From Stomorhina lunata (lineage: Eukaryota > Arthropoda > Insecta > Diptera > Rhiniidae), in contig OW121743.1 of NCBI GenBank assembly GCA_933228675.1, forward strand, positions 93,001,998-93,065,997: 64,000 nt of DNA, read 5' to 3'. Below the pieces are notes generated by a model. It was given only the letters and a program-made list of their open reading frames with translations, did not search any database and had not been told where the DNA came from. How positions within the stretch are numbered: the stretch's first letter is position 1; every line of letters starts with the position of its first letter. This document shows, one piece after another, positions 50,541 through 63,225 of this stretch. The position numbers were made by a program, and so were the translations under genes.

Positions 50541-50880
50541 GTAGTGTTACTACTTTGGAATGTGCTGTAGCAAAATCAGGAAACTCGTTCTCGATACATG
50601 AACTTTCATACGCAATACACGTCTATCTTTTCGTAGTCGATTGACCAGTAGACAGACGATACTCTACAGATAGACGATACGCTAGCCGTACAGTTCGTAT
50701 GTAGAATTTGCTTCCCGCAGAAGTTTTTCCAACCAGTTGCAATATAGGGAAGTTTAAATCAAATGTCCACAAACACTACCTATTCCCCCTCCCACAACCT
50801 TTTCCCCCCTCCCACAACCTTTTCCTAGTTTCAACACAATGCATTGTATTGTGTTCAGGTTCTAAACAAAAAAAATTAAA
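50541..50880 (+). pseudogene. Non-LTR ORF2 C-terminus, plus-strand inverted copy
   Basis: The plus strand reads CYYFGMCCSKIRKLVLDT, a stop, TFIRNTRLSFRSRLT, and after a frameshift RRYASRTVRM. A TAG follows where Trp is expected, then NLLPAEVFPTS and NIGKFKSNVHKHY. The W-N-x-LP-x-x-VFP-x-x-(Y/F)N-x-x-x-FK-x-x-(V/I)N(R/K) ending is the standard C-terminal signature of several non-LTR clades. It overlaps in content with the two minus-strand copies, so this is an inverted third copy that extends to the true protein end. A CCCTCCCACAACCTTTT segment is duplicated just after it (about 50788-50826). Confidence 0.65.
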
Positions 50881-51090
50881 TAACCGTTTTTTTTTTTGTT
50901 TCCCATTCGATTAGAATTTTTTAATTGCCTGATTTGACATTTACTTTCGTCTATACATTTTATTTACGAACCAAAATTTTAAAAGCTCTTTCTCGTTTCA
51001 CTCAAAAAAAATTTCAAGAACCAAAAGTTACATTTTTTCGTAAGTTGACGTACAATTTGAAAAAATTGTAGTTTCAAAAACAGGCTGTTA

Positions 51091-53107
<2,017 letters not shown>

Positions 53108-53270
53108 GACATTGTACAAATTTTCACTTACCCAGCAAAACTTTGGTAATGGCAAGTACTCTGATAACTGGTTACCTTGTAACGACTACAACATACCATC
53201 CGAATAAATAATAAGTTATTACAGAAGTACTTATTTGTAATTAAGATGGTAATTTAAACTGAATGGCCCC

Positions 53271-53281
53271 GGTTCAAATCC
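53271..53281 (+). promoter_or_regulatory. Box-B-like Pol III motif in element copy B
   Basis: GGTTCAAATCC, identical to copy A, followed by CACCACGGGCAACAA and then a T run. Its conservation in both copies shows only common descent, not function. Confidence 0.4.
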
Positions 53282-54108
53282 CACCACGGGCAACAATTTT
53301 TTTTGTTTTTTTTTTATTAAAAGAGTCTTTTTAAATGATTTTTGAATTTTAAGAACTTAAATATTATCTTTTGTAAAAAAAAATTTGTAAAACTAACTCA
53401 CGTTAATGAAAAAATACCATCATGAGTCAATTTTGATTATCTAGGGGATGTTTAATACCAAACACGATTCTAATTGGTCTTAACTTGGTAAGCCCAACTT
53501 ATCTGGGTCATCCTTCATCTCAACTGTGGACACACACCTCCTCATGGTATCACCCGGGGAGCTAGTTTAACACCCATTAATATTGTGAGTTAACATGTTC
53601 CGAGAGTTGTCCCATAAGATCGATAAAAATGGGTTAGGATTACGGGCTAGTAACACTCTCTTGAAAAAAAATACAATGAGGATAAAATTAGAATTGAAAT
53701 GTCCCACTACCTAATGTAAGAGGAGGATGTCCGAAACTTCGATAGAAAGACCAAGTAGAGGAACATTTTTCAAAGCTTGGCCTATAAAATTGGAGAATAT
53801 TCGCACAAGATCGAAATTCATGGAATTCTAAAATATGCTCGGACTTTGACATTAATAGGTTGTAACATTTAAGTAAGTAAAATCAGTCTTATGTAAAAAC
53901 TTATACAAAAAAGAAGATTTAAATTATTTAAGTTTTAAAATAATTAAAAAAAAGTTTTAAAATAATTACAAAAAATCGTATAAAAATATTTTTCCAAAAA
54001 TTACAACAAAGCAAAAAAAAGCAGGGAAAAACAAAGTTATTTTCACATGATTTTGGATCTAAAAATAAAAATTGTTTATATTAATTATAAGCTGCTAAGT
54101 TTTCAACA

Positions 54109-54179
54109 TATGAAGTAGCTCAGTGGAAGAGTCTCTGCCTAGCAGTCGGAGGGTCTGGGTTCGAGCCCCCATGGGATCA
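54109..54179 (+). pseudogene. tRNA-like module in element copy B
   Basis: TAGCTCAGTGGAAGAG (box A/D-arm) and GGTTCGAGCCC (box B) are at tRNA spacing. A seven-base loop CTAGCAG would give an AGC (Ala) anticodon flanked by T and A, with an imperfect five-base stem. The acceptor ends do not pair. It is therefore a tRNA-derived segment rather than a working gene. Confidence 0.6.
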
Positions 54180-54469
54180 TAAAAAAAATTTTGTATTTCG
54201 TTTAAAAATACATGTTTTTAATAAACCAACAACAAAAAAGTTGTTGCTGTTGTTGTTGTTGCTTTCAAATTGCTTACCCAAGTCATTAATTTTCTGCAAT
54301 TGGTAAGTACTTGCCTCCAATGACATCCCCATGTTAATGTAATGACTTAAACAGCGAATGAGTAAGTAGTTCGTGTTCAATAGTTTAACTGTTTAACTCA
54401 TTATTTGGTAATGAAAAGTTTTACTGGGTAATTTTGAATTTTTTTTATTTTGTCCGACCAGCACATAGT

Positions 54470-55095
54470 TTGCATAGTTTACAGTTTAACTCATTTTAAT
54501 AGTTTACAGTTTAACTCATGCGTAACATCTTTGCTAAAGATTATAGTCTGATCAAATGCACAGTTCTCAGTGGCGTCACCTGAAATCGTAACAACTTTTC
54601 TTATGATTATAACATAATCAAATGCACAGTTTACGATTTAATTCACTTTGAGTAATTTTCTCTGGCGCCACCTGTCGGACTTTGCTCATTCCAATTCATA
54701 AACCTTCGTCGGCTTATCCGCAACAACGATGCTGAAGATTATAGCATGATTAAATGTACAGCTTACGATTAAATTGACTTTGAGTAAATTTCAGTGGCGC
54801 CACCTGTCGAAATTTCTTCATACCAACTAAGAAACCTTTGTCGGCTCATGTGCAACAACTTTGCTAAAGATTGTAGCATGATTAAATGTACAGCTTACGA
54901 TTAAATTGAGTTTGAGTAAGTTTCAGTAGCGCCACCTGTCGCAAATTATTCATACCAGCTAAAAAGCCTTCGCCGGCTCAGGCGCTACAACTCTGCTTAA
55001 GATCAAATGTACAGTTTATGATTTAATTAATTTTTAGTAATTTTTAGTGGCGCCATCTGTCGCAAATTATTCTTATTAACTTAAAAACCTTCGGC
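54470..55095 (+). repeat. 132-bp tandem repeats, left foldback arm
   Basis: Four to five units. The GGCGCCACCTGTCG landmark recurs at 54664, 54796 and 54928 (as AGCGCC), a period of exactly 132 bp, and then at 55049 after a unit shortened to 121 bp. Each unit also has CTTCGTCGGCT-like, GCAACAACTTTGCTAAAGAT and AAATGTACAG segments. The sequence GTGGCGCCAC is a perfect 10-bp palindrome and stands out by GC content. Confidence 0.92.
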
Positions 55096-55710
55096 GGCTT
55101 ATACGCAACATCTTCGCTAATGAGCATAACATGATCACATTCACAGTTTACTATTCTATAAAGAACATACATACAAACAAACATTCATTTTTTTAAAAGG
55201 TATAACATTACTGAATTTTTCCCCTTTTTATCCCCTTATTTCAAAAAGTTCCATATGCATATTTGGTACTTTTTTGGTACCAATTGAATCCGGTACGTTT
55301 TATTAAAACGCAGTTAACATAATGTTCCTATTCATATTACTTTTTGAGATGTTAAGTTATCATTTTGTTAAGTTATCATTGGGTGAACATTTTGGCCCCA
55401 AAATCAAAAAAGTACCAAATACGTGTTTAATTTATCTTTCACATCTATTGATTGCAGTACAAAGTTTCTTTCTATATTCTTTAGTTTAAAATATAAGAGT
55501 GGGTTACAAAGGTACCAAAAAAACTATTTTCACCCGGACATTTCCTACCGGGCGTAGTTTCAAAAAAGTACCAAACACCTGTCCGCTTATTTTCATAGCT
55601 GTTTAAAACGTAATTTTAATTTTGTTTCTATACCTATTACTTTAGGAGATATAGCGTTTTCGATTTTTTTATCTTTTTACCCGTTTTTACCCTCCTAGAG
55701 GCAAAGGTTC

Positions 55711-55748
55711 CAAAAGTCCCTTCTAGATCAAGTAAGAAGGGACTTTTG
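55711..55748. other. Central dyad of the foldback element
   Basis: CAAAAGTCCCTTCT (55711-55724) and AGAAGGGACTTTTG (55735-55748) are perfect inverted copies with a 10-base loop between them. This is the turning point where left-arm sequence meets its own complement. The pairing continues outward through the GGTACC-rich segment with few mismatches. Confidence 0.9.
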
Positions 55749-56209
55749 AAACCTTTCTAAAAACGGGTAAAAAGGGGAAAAATTAAAAATGCTATATCTA
55801 CTATAGTAATATTTAATTTAAATTATGTTTTGAATAGCTGTTAAAATAAGCGGAGAGGTGTTTGGTACTTTTTTCAATCTATGCCCAATAGGGGGGTAAA
55901 AGGGGTGAAAATAATTTTTTTAGTTCCATTTTTAAGCCGCTCTTATCTTTTGAACCAAACAATATAAAAAAGAATTTTGTTATGCAATTAAAAAATGTGA
56001 GAAAAATATTGAACACGAATTTGGTACTTCTTTTGATTTCAGGGGCCAAAATGGCTAAAAAAAGGGATAAAATGATAACTTAACACCTCATGAATTAATA
56101 TGAATAGGAACAATATGTTAACTGCGTTTTTATAAAAAGTAACGAATTCAATTGGTACCAAGTACCAAATATGTATATGTAACTTTTCAGAATTTAGGGA
56201 TAAAAGGGG

Positions 56210-56665
56210 GAAGCATTTTTAAAGTTATTGGAAATGAGAAGACGAAGTTTTCTTAGTTGCTATGAAGAATTTTCGGCAGGTGACGCCACTGAATATTACA
56301 CAAAGTGAATTAAATCGTAAGTTGTGCATTTGATCATGCAATGATCTTTAGCAAAGTTGTTGCAAATGAGCCGACGAAAGTTTTTTAGCTGGTAAGAATA
56401 ATTTTCGACAGGTGGCGCTATTGAAAATTACTGAAAATGAATTAAATACAAAGCTGGCATTTAATCATACGATGATCTTTAGTAAAGTTGTTACGCATAA
56501 GCCGACGAAGGTTTCTTAGTTCGTATGACTAATTTCAGACAGGTGGCTCCACTGAAAATTACTCAAAATGAATTAAGTGGTAAACTGTACATTTGATCAG
56601 GCTATGATCTTTGCCAAAGTTCTTGCGCATGAGTCGACGGAGGTTTCTAAGTCGGTAACCAATTT
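56210..56665 (-). repeat. 132-bp tandem repeats, right foldback arm
   Basis: The same unit as 54470-55095 in reverse. CAGGTGACGCC, CAGGTGGCGCT and CAGGTGGCTCC occur at 56278, 56410 and 56541, a period of 131-132 bp. The right arm has about one or two fewer units than the left, which largely explains the unequal arm lengths. Confidence 0.9.
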
Positions 56666-56767
56666 CCAAAATCATACATATTAAAGTATGCATTTGATCA
56701 TGTGTTGATATGATAAAGTGAATAAAATGATTCAAAATTAATTGGATATTTGTGTACCGCATATTCT

Positions 56768-56880
56768 CTAAATTTATTTTAGTTGGTTAGTACTTTATAA
56801 AATAAAATATATGAAAACTTCAAAATTTGCCTCGAAATGCTTATCATAAAGCTCCGAGCAAGGCTCGGTCGCCCAGGTAC
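56768..56880 (-). repeat. Foldback element, right outer inverted repeat
   Basis: Complement of 53002-53107, including CCGAGCAAGGCTCGG, which can itself form a short hairpin. It ends at CCAGGTAC immediately before TA. Confidence 0.88.
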
Positions 56881-56882
56881 TA

Positions 56883-57540
56883 ATATATTGTCTTAGGTTA
56901 TAGTAATCTAAATAATGAGACAAAGGTTTTATTTTTGAAGATATTAGTAATTTTCTTTGCATTGTCTGAATTAATATCAATCATAAGTCTAGTATGAATA
57001 AATATTGAAAAAAATATATTAAGGAAATTATTCTACATAAAGTATCACTTTAAAGATCAAGTATACCTTAATAAATCTTTATTCCTCTTTGGTGTAGTGT
57101 ATCTGTCAATATATGCATACATACATATTTGTTTGATATCCGTTGAAATGTGTTGTAAAAGTACAAGTGTGTACTTGTATTAAAAATTGCGTATTTTTTT
57201 AATTCAAAAAACAATAGCATTTAAATACTTAATTGTAACGTATCAGTAGTTAGTGTAAACAGTTTATACCATTTTATGCTCAACAAATATAGGCGAATAT
57301 GTGGTAAAATACAAATATTACAATACAATCCAAATAAGTATCAACTTTAATATTTAACTACAATTTAAGCGAAATGTTTGTGAACTGTAGTAGGAAAACA
57401 TCTTCAAATTGGTTGAGTGAAACAATTTATAAAATAATAAAGTTATTACAAATGGAATAAAAGTAAAATTTTGTCATGAAACAAAAAAAAATCTAAATGA
57501 AATTTAATACCAAAAGATCGTCGGGTTTTTTCTGGACTTT
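56883..57540. other. AT-rich spacer, no gene seen
   Basis: AT-rich single-copy DNA between the foldback element and its one-arm relative. No frame, RNA gene or repeat period is supported. Confidence 0.55.
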
Positions 57541-58670
57541 TTCTTCGGACAGGTGTTTGGTACTTTTTTCAATCTATGCCCGATAGGGAGTAAAAAAGGG
57601 TGAAAATAGATTTTTTGGTACCAAAAGAATGTAATGCAATCAATAAATGTGAGAAAAATATTGAACACGTATTTGGTACTTTTTTGATTTCAGGGGCCAA
57701 AATGGGTAAAAAAGATAAAAAATGATAACTTAACATCTCATGAAGTAATATGAAGAGGAAAAATATGTTAACTGCGTTTTTATAAAAAGTACCGAATTTA
57801 ATTGGTACCAAGTACCAAATATGCATATGTAACTTTTTAGAAATTAGGGGTTAAAAGGGGAAAAAATTGGAAATGTTAAAACTTTAAAAGAAATGAATGT
57901 TTTTCTGTCTGTATGTCCTTTATAGAATAGTAAACTATGCATTTAACCATGTTATGCTCATGCTATAATCTTTAGCTAAAGTTGTTGCGCATGGGACGCC
58001 GAAGATTTTTAAGTATTTATTACTAATTTCCGACAGATGGCGCCAGTGAAACTGACTCAAAATAATTTAAATCGTAAACTGTGCATTTAACCATGATATG
58101 ATCTTTAGCGAAGTTTTTGCAAATGAGCCGGCGAAGGTTTCTTAATTAGTTTGAACAATTTCCGACAGGTGGCGCCACTGAAAATTACTAAAAATTAATT
58201 AAATCGTAAACTGTGCATTTAATCAGGCTATAGTCTTTAGAAAAGTTGTTGCAAATGAGTCGGCAAAAGTTTTTTAATCGATGTGAACAATTTCCGACAG
58301 GTGGCGCCACTGAAAAATACTAAAAATGAATTAAATCGTAAACTGTGCATTTGATCAGGCTACGATCTTTAGCAAAGTTGTTGCACATGAGCCAACTTAA
58401 AATTACACAAAGTGAATTAAATCGTAAGCTGTGTATTTGATCATGCAATGATCTTTGGCAAAGTTATAGCACGTGAGCCAACGAAGATCTTTTAGGTGGC
58501 ATGAAAAATTTTTGACAGGTGGCGCTATTGAAAATTACTAAAAATCGCAAGCTGTGTATTTTATTATGCTATGATCTTTAGTATAGTTGTAACGCATAAG
58601 CCGACAAAGGTTTGTTAGTTCGTATGACTAATTTCCGACAGATGGCTTCACTGATTCAAAATATAATTTT
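57541..58670 (-). mobile_element. One-arm fragment related to the foldback element
   Basis: Begins with GGACAGGTGTTTGGTAC, matching 55853 onward, and follows the right arm through TTGGTACCAAGTACCAAAT and into an array of 132-bp units. ATCGTAAACT lies at 58071, 58203 and 58335, then 58431 after a 36-bp deletion. It has about five or six units, more than either arm of the complete element. No outer inverted repeat or opposite arm is present, so it is a truncated or rearranged copy. Spacing and order match the right arm, so it comes from the same family. Confidence 0.85.
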
Positions 58671-58679
58671 GGATTTAGA

Positions 58680-58790
58680 GCCTTAATATACCCCCGATTC
58701 ATTTTGATGGTGGGTATAAAAATGTAGTCGCCACAGCTGAATCGTACAGACAGACAAACAGATAGGCAGGCATGTCGATTCTAATTTATA
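58680..58790 (+). mobile_element. Terminal fragment of an INE-1-like element
   Basis: CTTAATATACCCCC, a short loop, then GATGGTGGGTATAAAAATG form the same closing hairpin as at 12490 and 40920, followed by CAGACAGACAAACAGATAGG. Only the end of the element is recognisable. Confidence 0.4.
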
Positions 58791-59770
58791 TCTGCTTTCA
58801 CTGTCATTAGTGGAAAATAAAGAAGATTTAAGCTAGTTTTTTTTTATTTTATTAAATACATTCCTTAAATTCTCTGCAAACATTTATGTATTGCAATACT
58901 TTTGTTGTTATTTTTATTAACAATTAAACATTTTGTTAACATTGTAAACATAAACTGAGTATTAATACTTTTATTTGCTGTATTCACGCACAAGTTTAAG
59001 TGGCACTTAGTTTCTGTATATTCTAGTGGCTTATTAAACAATTTATTCAACAGAAATATTTACATGTGGAGTGATTTGAAAAAAAAAAATTAAATATAAT
59101 ATTTAATGTTAATGAATATAATTTCAATTGTAGATATGAAAAAAAGATTTGTTTAACTTAAAAAAATTAAAATAAAATGACACAAATTTAGTTGACCTAA
59201 TATACATTAAGATACAAGTGAAATTTTAGCAAGTTGACAACTTAAATTAATATACGAAATGTTTCAACTTTTAAATTTACCCAATAACAAGGCCATCAAA
59301 AAATCCATTTTAAATTTTTTCACATTTAACTTCCTTCTTCAGTTTTTTTTTGCTGTTGTGTAGTTTGTATTTTAAAGGGTACTTAAAAATTGCACAAAGA
59401 ATGCACCACTCCATTTATCAGTCTGTTTCCGAAAAAAACTCACATACATTTTCCATTCCATATAAATAAAACTCATATGAGGAATAAAACTGGAACTCAA
59501 CATTTGATATAAGCTTAAAAGCACGTAATATGCACGTCCATATTACATGAAAATGTGTGGCGAAACCTATAAATCTGAAACCGTTTTTTTTACTCACTTG
59601 CAGTTGTTGTTGCTGGACTACCGCTCGTTATTACAACAAACGTTGGTTCTATGAACTTTGTACGTTATACAAACACACAAGTAGTCAACTAATCACATTA
59701 GGGAGGGTCAAGTTTTAGAAAATACTCAAATAAGAGTTACTTTTTGAGGTAATAGGTGTAAAGTTTTTTT
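58791..59770. other. AT-rich spacer, no supported gene
   Basis: Contains a 61-codon minus-strand frame (58865-59050) with no motif. I see nothing else to annotate. Confidence 0.5.
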
Positions 59771-61490
59771 TCGAAAATTGACTATTTATAGAAAATTTTT
59801 CGAAAATCGACTACTTATAGGAAATTTTTCAAAAATTGCCTTTTTTGGGAAATTTTTCGAAAATTACGTGTTTTGGGAAATTTTTCGAAAATTGACTATT
59901 TATAGGAAATTTTTCCAAAAATTAACTATTTATAGGAAATTTTTCGAAAATTGACTATTTATAGGAAATTTTTCGAAAATTGACTATTTATAGGAAATTT
60001 TTCATAAATTGACTATTTATAGGAAATTTTTCGAAAATTGACTATTTATAGGAAATTTTTCGAAAATTGACTATTTATAGGAAATTTTTCGAAAATTGAC
60101 TATTTATAGGAAATTTTTCGAAAATTGACTATTTATAGAAAATTTTTCGAAAATTGACTATTTATAGGAAATTTTTCGAAAATTGACTATTTATAGGAAA
60201 TTTTTCGAAAATTTACTATTTATAGGAAATTTTTCGAAAATTTACTATTTATAGAAAATTTTTCGAAAATTGACTATTTATAGGAAATTTTTCGAAAATT
60301 GACTATTTATAGGAAATTTTTCGAAAATTGACTATTTATAGGAAATTTTTCGAAAATTGACTATTTATAGGAAATTTTTCGAAAATTGACTATTTATAGG
60401 AAATTTTTCGAAAATTGACTATTTATAGGAAATTTTTCGAAAATTGACTATTTATAGGAAATTTTTCGAAAATTGACTATTTATAGGAAATTTTTCGAAA
60501 ATTGACTATTTAAATGAAATTTTTCGAAAATTGAGTTTTACAGGAAATTTTTCAAATATTGACTATTTAAAGGAAATTTTCTAAAAATTGACTATTTATA
60601 GGAAATTTTCCAAAAATCAACTATTTATAGGAAATTTTCCGAAAATAGACCATTTATAGGAAATGTTCCGAAAATTGACTATTTATAGGAAATTTTTTGA
60701 AAATTTACTATTTATAGAAAAGTTTTTGAAAATTTACTATTTAAAGGAAATTTTTCGAAAATTGACTATTTATAGGAAATTTTTCGAAAATTGACTATTT
60801 ACAGGAAATTTTTCGAAAATTGACTATTTATAGGAAATTTTTCGAAAATTGACCATTTATAGGAAATTTTTCGAAATATTGACTATTTATAGGAAATTTT
60901 TCGAAAATTGACTATTTATAGGAAATTTTTCGAAAATTGACTATAGGAAATTTTTTGAAATTGACTATTTATAGGAAATTTTTCGAAAATTGACTATTTA
61001 TAGGAAATTTTTCGAAAATTGACTATTTATAGGAAATTTTTCGAAAATTGACTATTTATAGGAAATTTTTCGAAAATTAACTATTTATAGGAAATTTTTC
61101 GAAAATTAACTATTTATAGGAAATTTTTCAAAAATTGACTATTTATAGGACATTTTTCAAAAATTGTCTATTTATAGGAAATTTTTCGAAAATTGACTTT
61201 TTATAGGAAATTTTTCGAAAATTGACTATTAATAGGAAAATTTTCGACAATTGACGATTTATAGTAAATTTTTCGAAAATTGAGTATTTTTTAGGAAATT
61301 TTTCGAAAATTGAGTATTTATAAAAATTTTTTGAAAATTGTGAATTTATCGGAAATTTTTCAAAAATTGACTTTGAACAGAAATTTATCCGATAATTTTT
61401 TATTTATAGGAAATTTTTCGAAAATTATTATTTGTTGGAAGTTTTTAAAAAATTTACTATTTATAGGAAAGTTTTCGAAAATTTAATATT
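59771..61490 (+). repeat. Palindromic satellite block, 29-bp units, F orientation, very homogeneous
   Basis: About 59 units with core GGAAATTTTTCGAAAATTGA and linker CTATTTATA, the same variant as 7700-9400. Long runs at 59890-60520 and 60740-61080 are nearly perfect. The edges (60530-60740 and 61200-61490) hold diverged units. It faces an R block of the same variant at 62251-63225 across a spacer of about 0.76 kb. Confidence 0.96.
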
Positions 61491-62250
61491 TTTTGTTCAA
61501 ACAAAAACTAAAAAACGAGCCACCGTAACTCACAAATACTTATACTTGTACTAATACAAAGGTATTATTTTCTTTTTTACTTTTCTTATGTTTGAACATA
61601 AACGAGAACTTTTCATGGAACACTAGAGGACTTTAAATTTTTCAAGAAACTAAATGAAATGTTGATAAAAAAATGCAAAAACAACTTATGAGAACATAAG
61701 AAGGCGTTTTACATGTAACGATACAACCCGAGAACTAATAAAAAACTAAATTATAGGAAAAAAAATTTAGAATATTTTAGGCAACAAGAAAAACCTAGAA
61801 ACGACTTTAATAAAACCAATTTTTTAGCTAAAAACCTTAAAAAGAACAAAATAACGAGCGAACGAAAGCAAAGTAAGTAAATGAATGAATGAATGCATAC
61901 TTGAGCATTTTAAGTACTTCCGACTTTAAAAGCATGTCACATCCGCTTTTTTTGGTTGCTCATTTCTGGCTCTTCTTCAATTTTTTGTTGCTGTTGTATC
62001 CTTTCACAACCCACTATCAAAGTTTTCTTCTCGATTGTTTTATTTGTTGTATTAAGAACATTGAGCATGTAATTTGAAGTGAAATATATTTGGAAAAAAA
62101 AGAGTTTTAAGAAAAAATTAAGAAGAAATTTCCAAATCAGAGATATGACAAAATAAGTATCATTCAGAGTTTTTGTGGATACCACAAATTGAATAATCGG
62201 TAGTGTTAAAATTGGCTGGTTGGAAGGACTATGATGGATCAAGTATCGAA
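61491..62250. other. AT-rich spacer between facing satellite arrays
   Basis: Has overlapping frames on both strands (61889-62077 plus, 61937-62242 minus) without recognisable motifs. ATGAATGAATGAATGC near 61880 is a short tetranucleotide patch. No gene is supported. Confidence 0.5.
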
Positions 62251-63225
62251 AAAGTTTCTATTAATAATAATTTTATAAAAAATTTTCTATAAATAGTCAA
62301 TTTTTGAAAAATTTTTTATAAAAAGTCAATTTTTGAAAAATTTCCAGTAAAAAGTCAATTTTTGAAAAATTTCCCATTAAAAGTCAATTTTCGAAAAATT
62401 TCCGATAAAAAGTCAATTTTTGAAAAATTTCCTATAAATAGTCAATGTTTGAAAAATTTCCTATAAATAGTCAATTTTCGAAAAATTTCCTATAAATAGT
62501 TAATTTTGAAAAATTTCCTATAAATAGTCAATTTTCGAAAAATTTCCTATAAAAAGTAAATTTTTGAAAAATTTCCTGTAAAAAGTAAATTTTTTGAAAA
62601 ATTTCTTATAAGAAAGTAAATTTTTCATAAATTTCCTAAAAAAGTTCAATTTGTGAAAAATTTCCTATAAAAAGACATTTTTTGAAAATTTTCCTATAAA
62701 TAGTCAATTTTTGAAAAATTTCCTATAAATAATCAATTTTCGAAAAATTTCCTTTTAATAGTCAATTTTCGAAAAATTTCCTATAATAGTCAATTTTCGA
62801 AAAATTTCCTATAAATAGTGAATTTTCGAAAGATTTCCTAAAAATAGTAAATTTTCGAAAAATTTACTATAAATAGTAAATTTTTAAAAAATTTCCTATA
62901 TAAGGACAATTTTTGAAAAATTACCTATAAATAGTAAATTTTCGAAAAATTTTTTATAAGTAGTCAATTTTCGAAAACTTTCCCATAAATAGTCAATTTT
63001 TGAAAAATTTCCTATAAATAGTCAATTTTCGAAAAGTTTCCTATAAATAGTCAATTTTTGAAAAATTTCCTATAAATAGTCAATTTTTGAAAAATTTTCT
63101 ATAAAAAGTCAATTTTTGAAAAATTTCCTACTAATAGTCAACTTTCGAAAAAATTTCCTATAAATAGTCAATTTTCGAAAAATTTCCTATAAATAGTCAA
63201 TTTTTGAAATAAAAGTTCCTAGAAA
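62251..63225 (-). repeat. Palindromic satellite block, 29-bp units, R orientation
   Basis: About 33 units with core AAATTTCCTATAAATAGTCA and TTTTCGAA or TTTTTGAA centres, the complement of the block at 59771-61490. Unit variants with AAAAGTCA cluster at its left edge. It changes without a gap to 31-bp units near 63215. Confidence 0.94.

Larger units (their letters stand above)
49852..51087. mobile_element. Probable TTA-flanked TIR element carrying retrotransposon fragments
   Basis: The left end CAGCCTGTTCACAAAACT and the reverse complement of the right end CAGCCTGTTTTTGAAACT agree at 14 of 18 positions. Both are directly bordered by TTA (49849-49851 and 51088-51090). A 3-bp TWA duplication is typical of the PIF/Harbinger superfamily, so that class is the best guess. 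No transposase is present. The interior holds three rearranged fragments of a non-LTR ORF2 and AT-rich filler. It inserted at, or defines, the right edge of the satellite block. The terminal match is short, so chance cannot be excluded. Confidence 0.45.
53131..54428 (+). mobile_element. Nested non-autonomous TA-flanked TIR element, copy B
   Basis: Ends CCCAGCAAAACTTTG and AAAGTTTTACTGGG are flanked by TA at 53129-53130 and 54429-54430. It is nearly identical to 12590-13826 over its whole length, but longer, because it keeps about 70 bp near the right end that include AGTACTTGCCTCCAATG, the partner of the left GGCAAGTACT motif. Its right terminus is intact (CTGGG), whereas copy A has CTGGT, so copy B is the better reference for the family. 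It has no transposase frame. Confidence 0.85.

Noticed and set aside
54109..54179. Functional tRNA-Ala gene
   Set aside because: Box A and box B are good, but the acceptor stem does not pair, the T stem is imperfect and the sequence is part of a repeated transposon.
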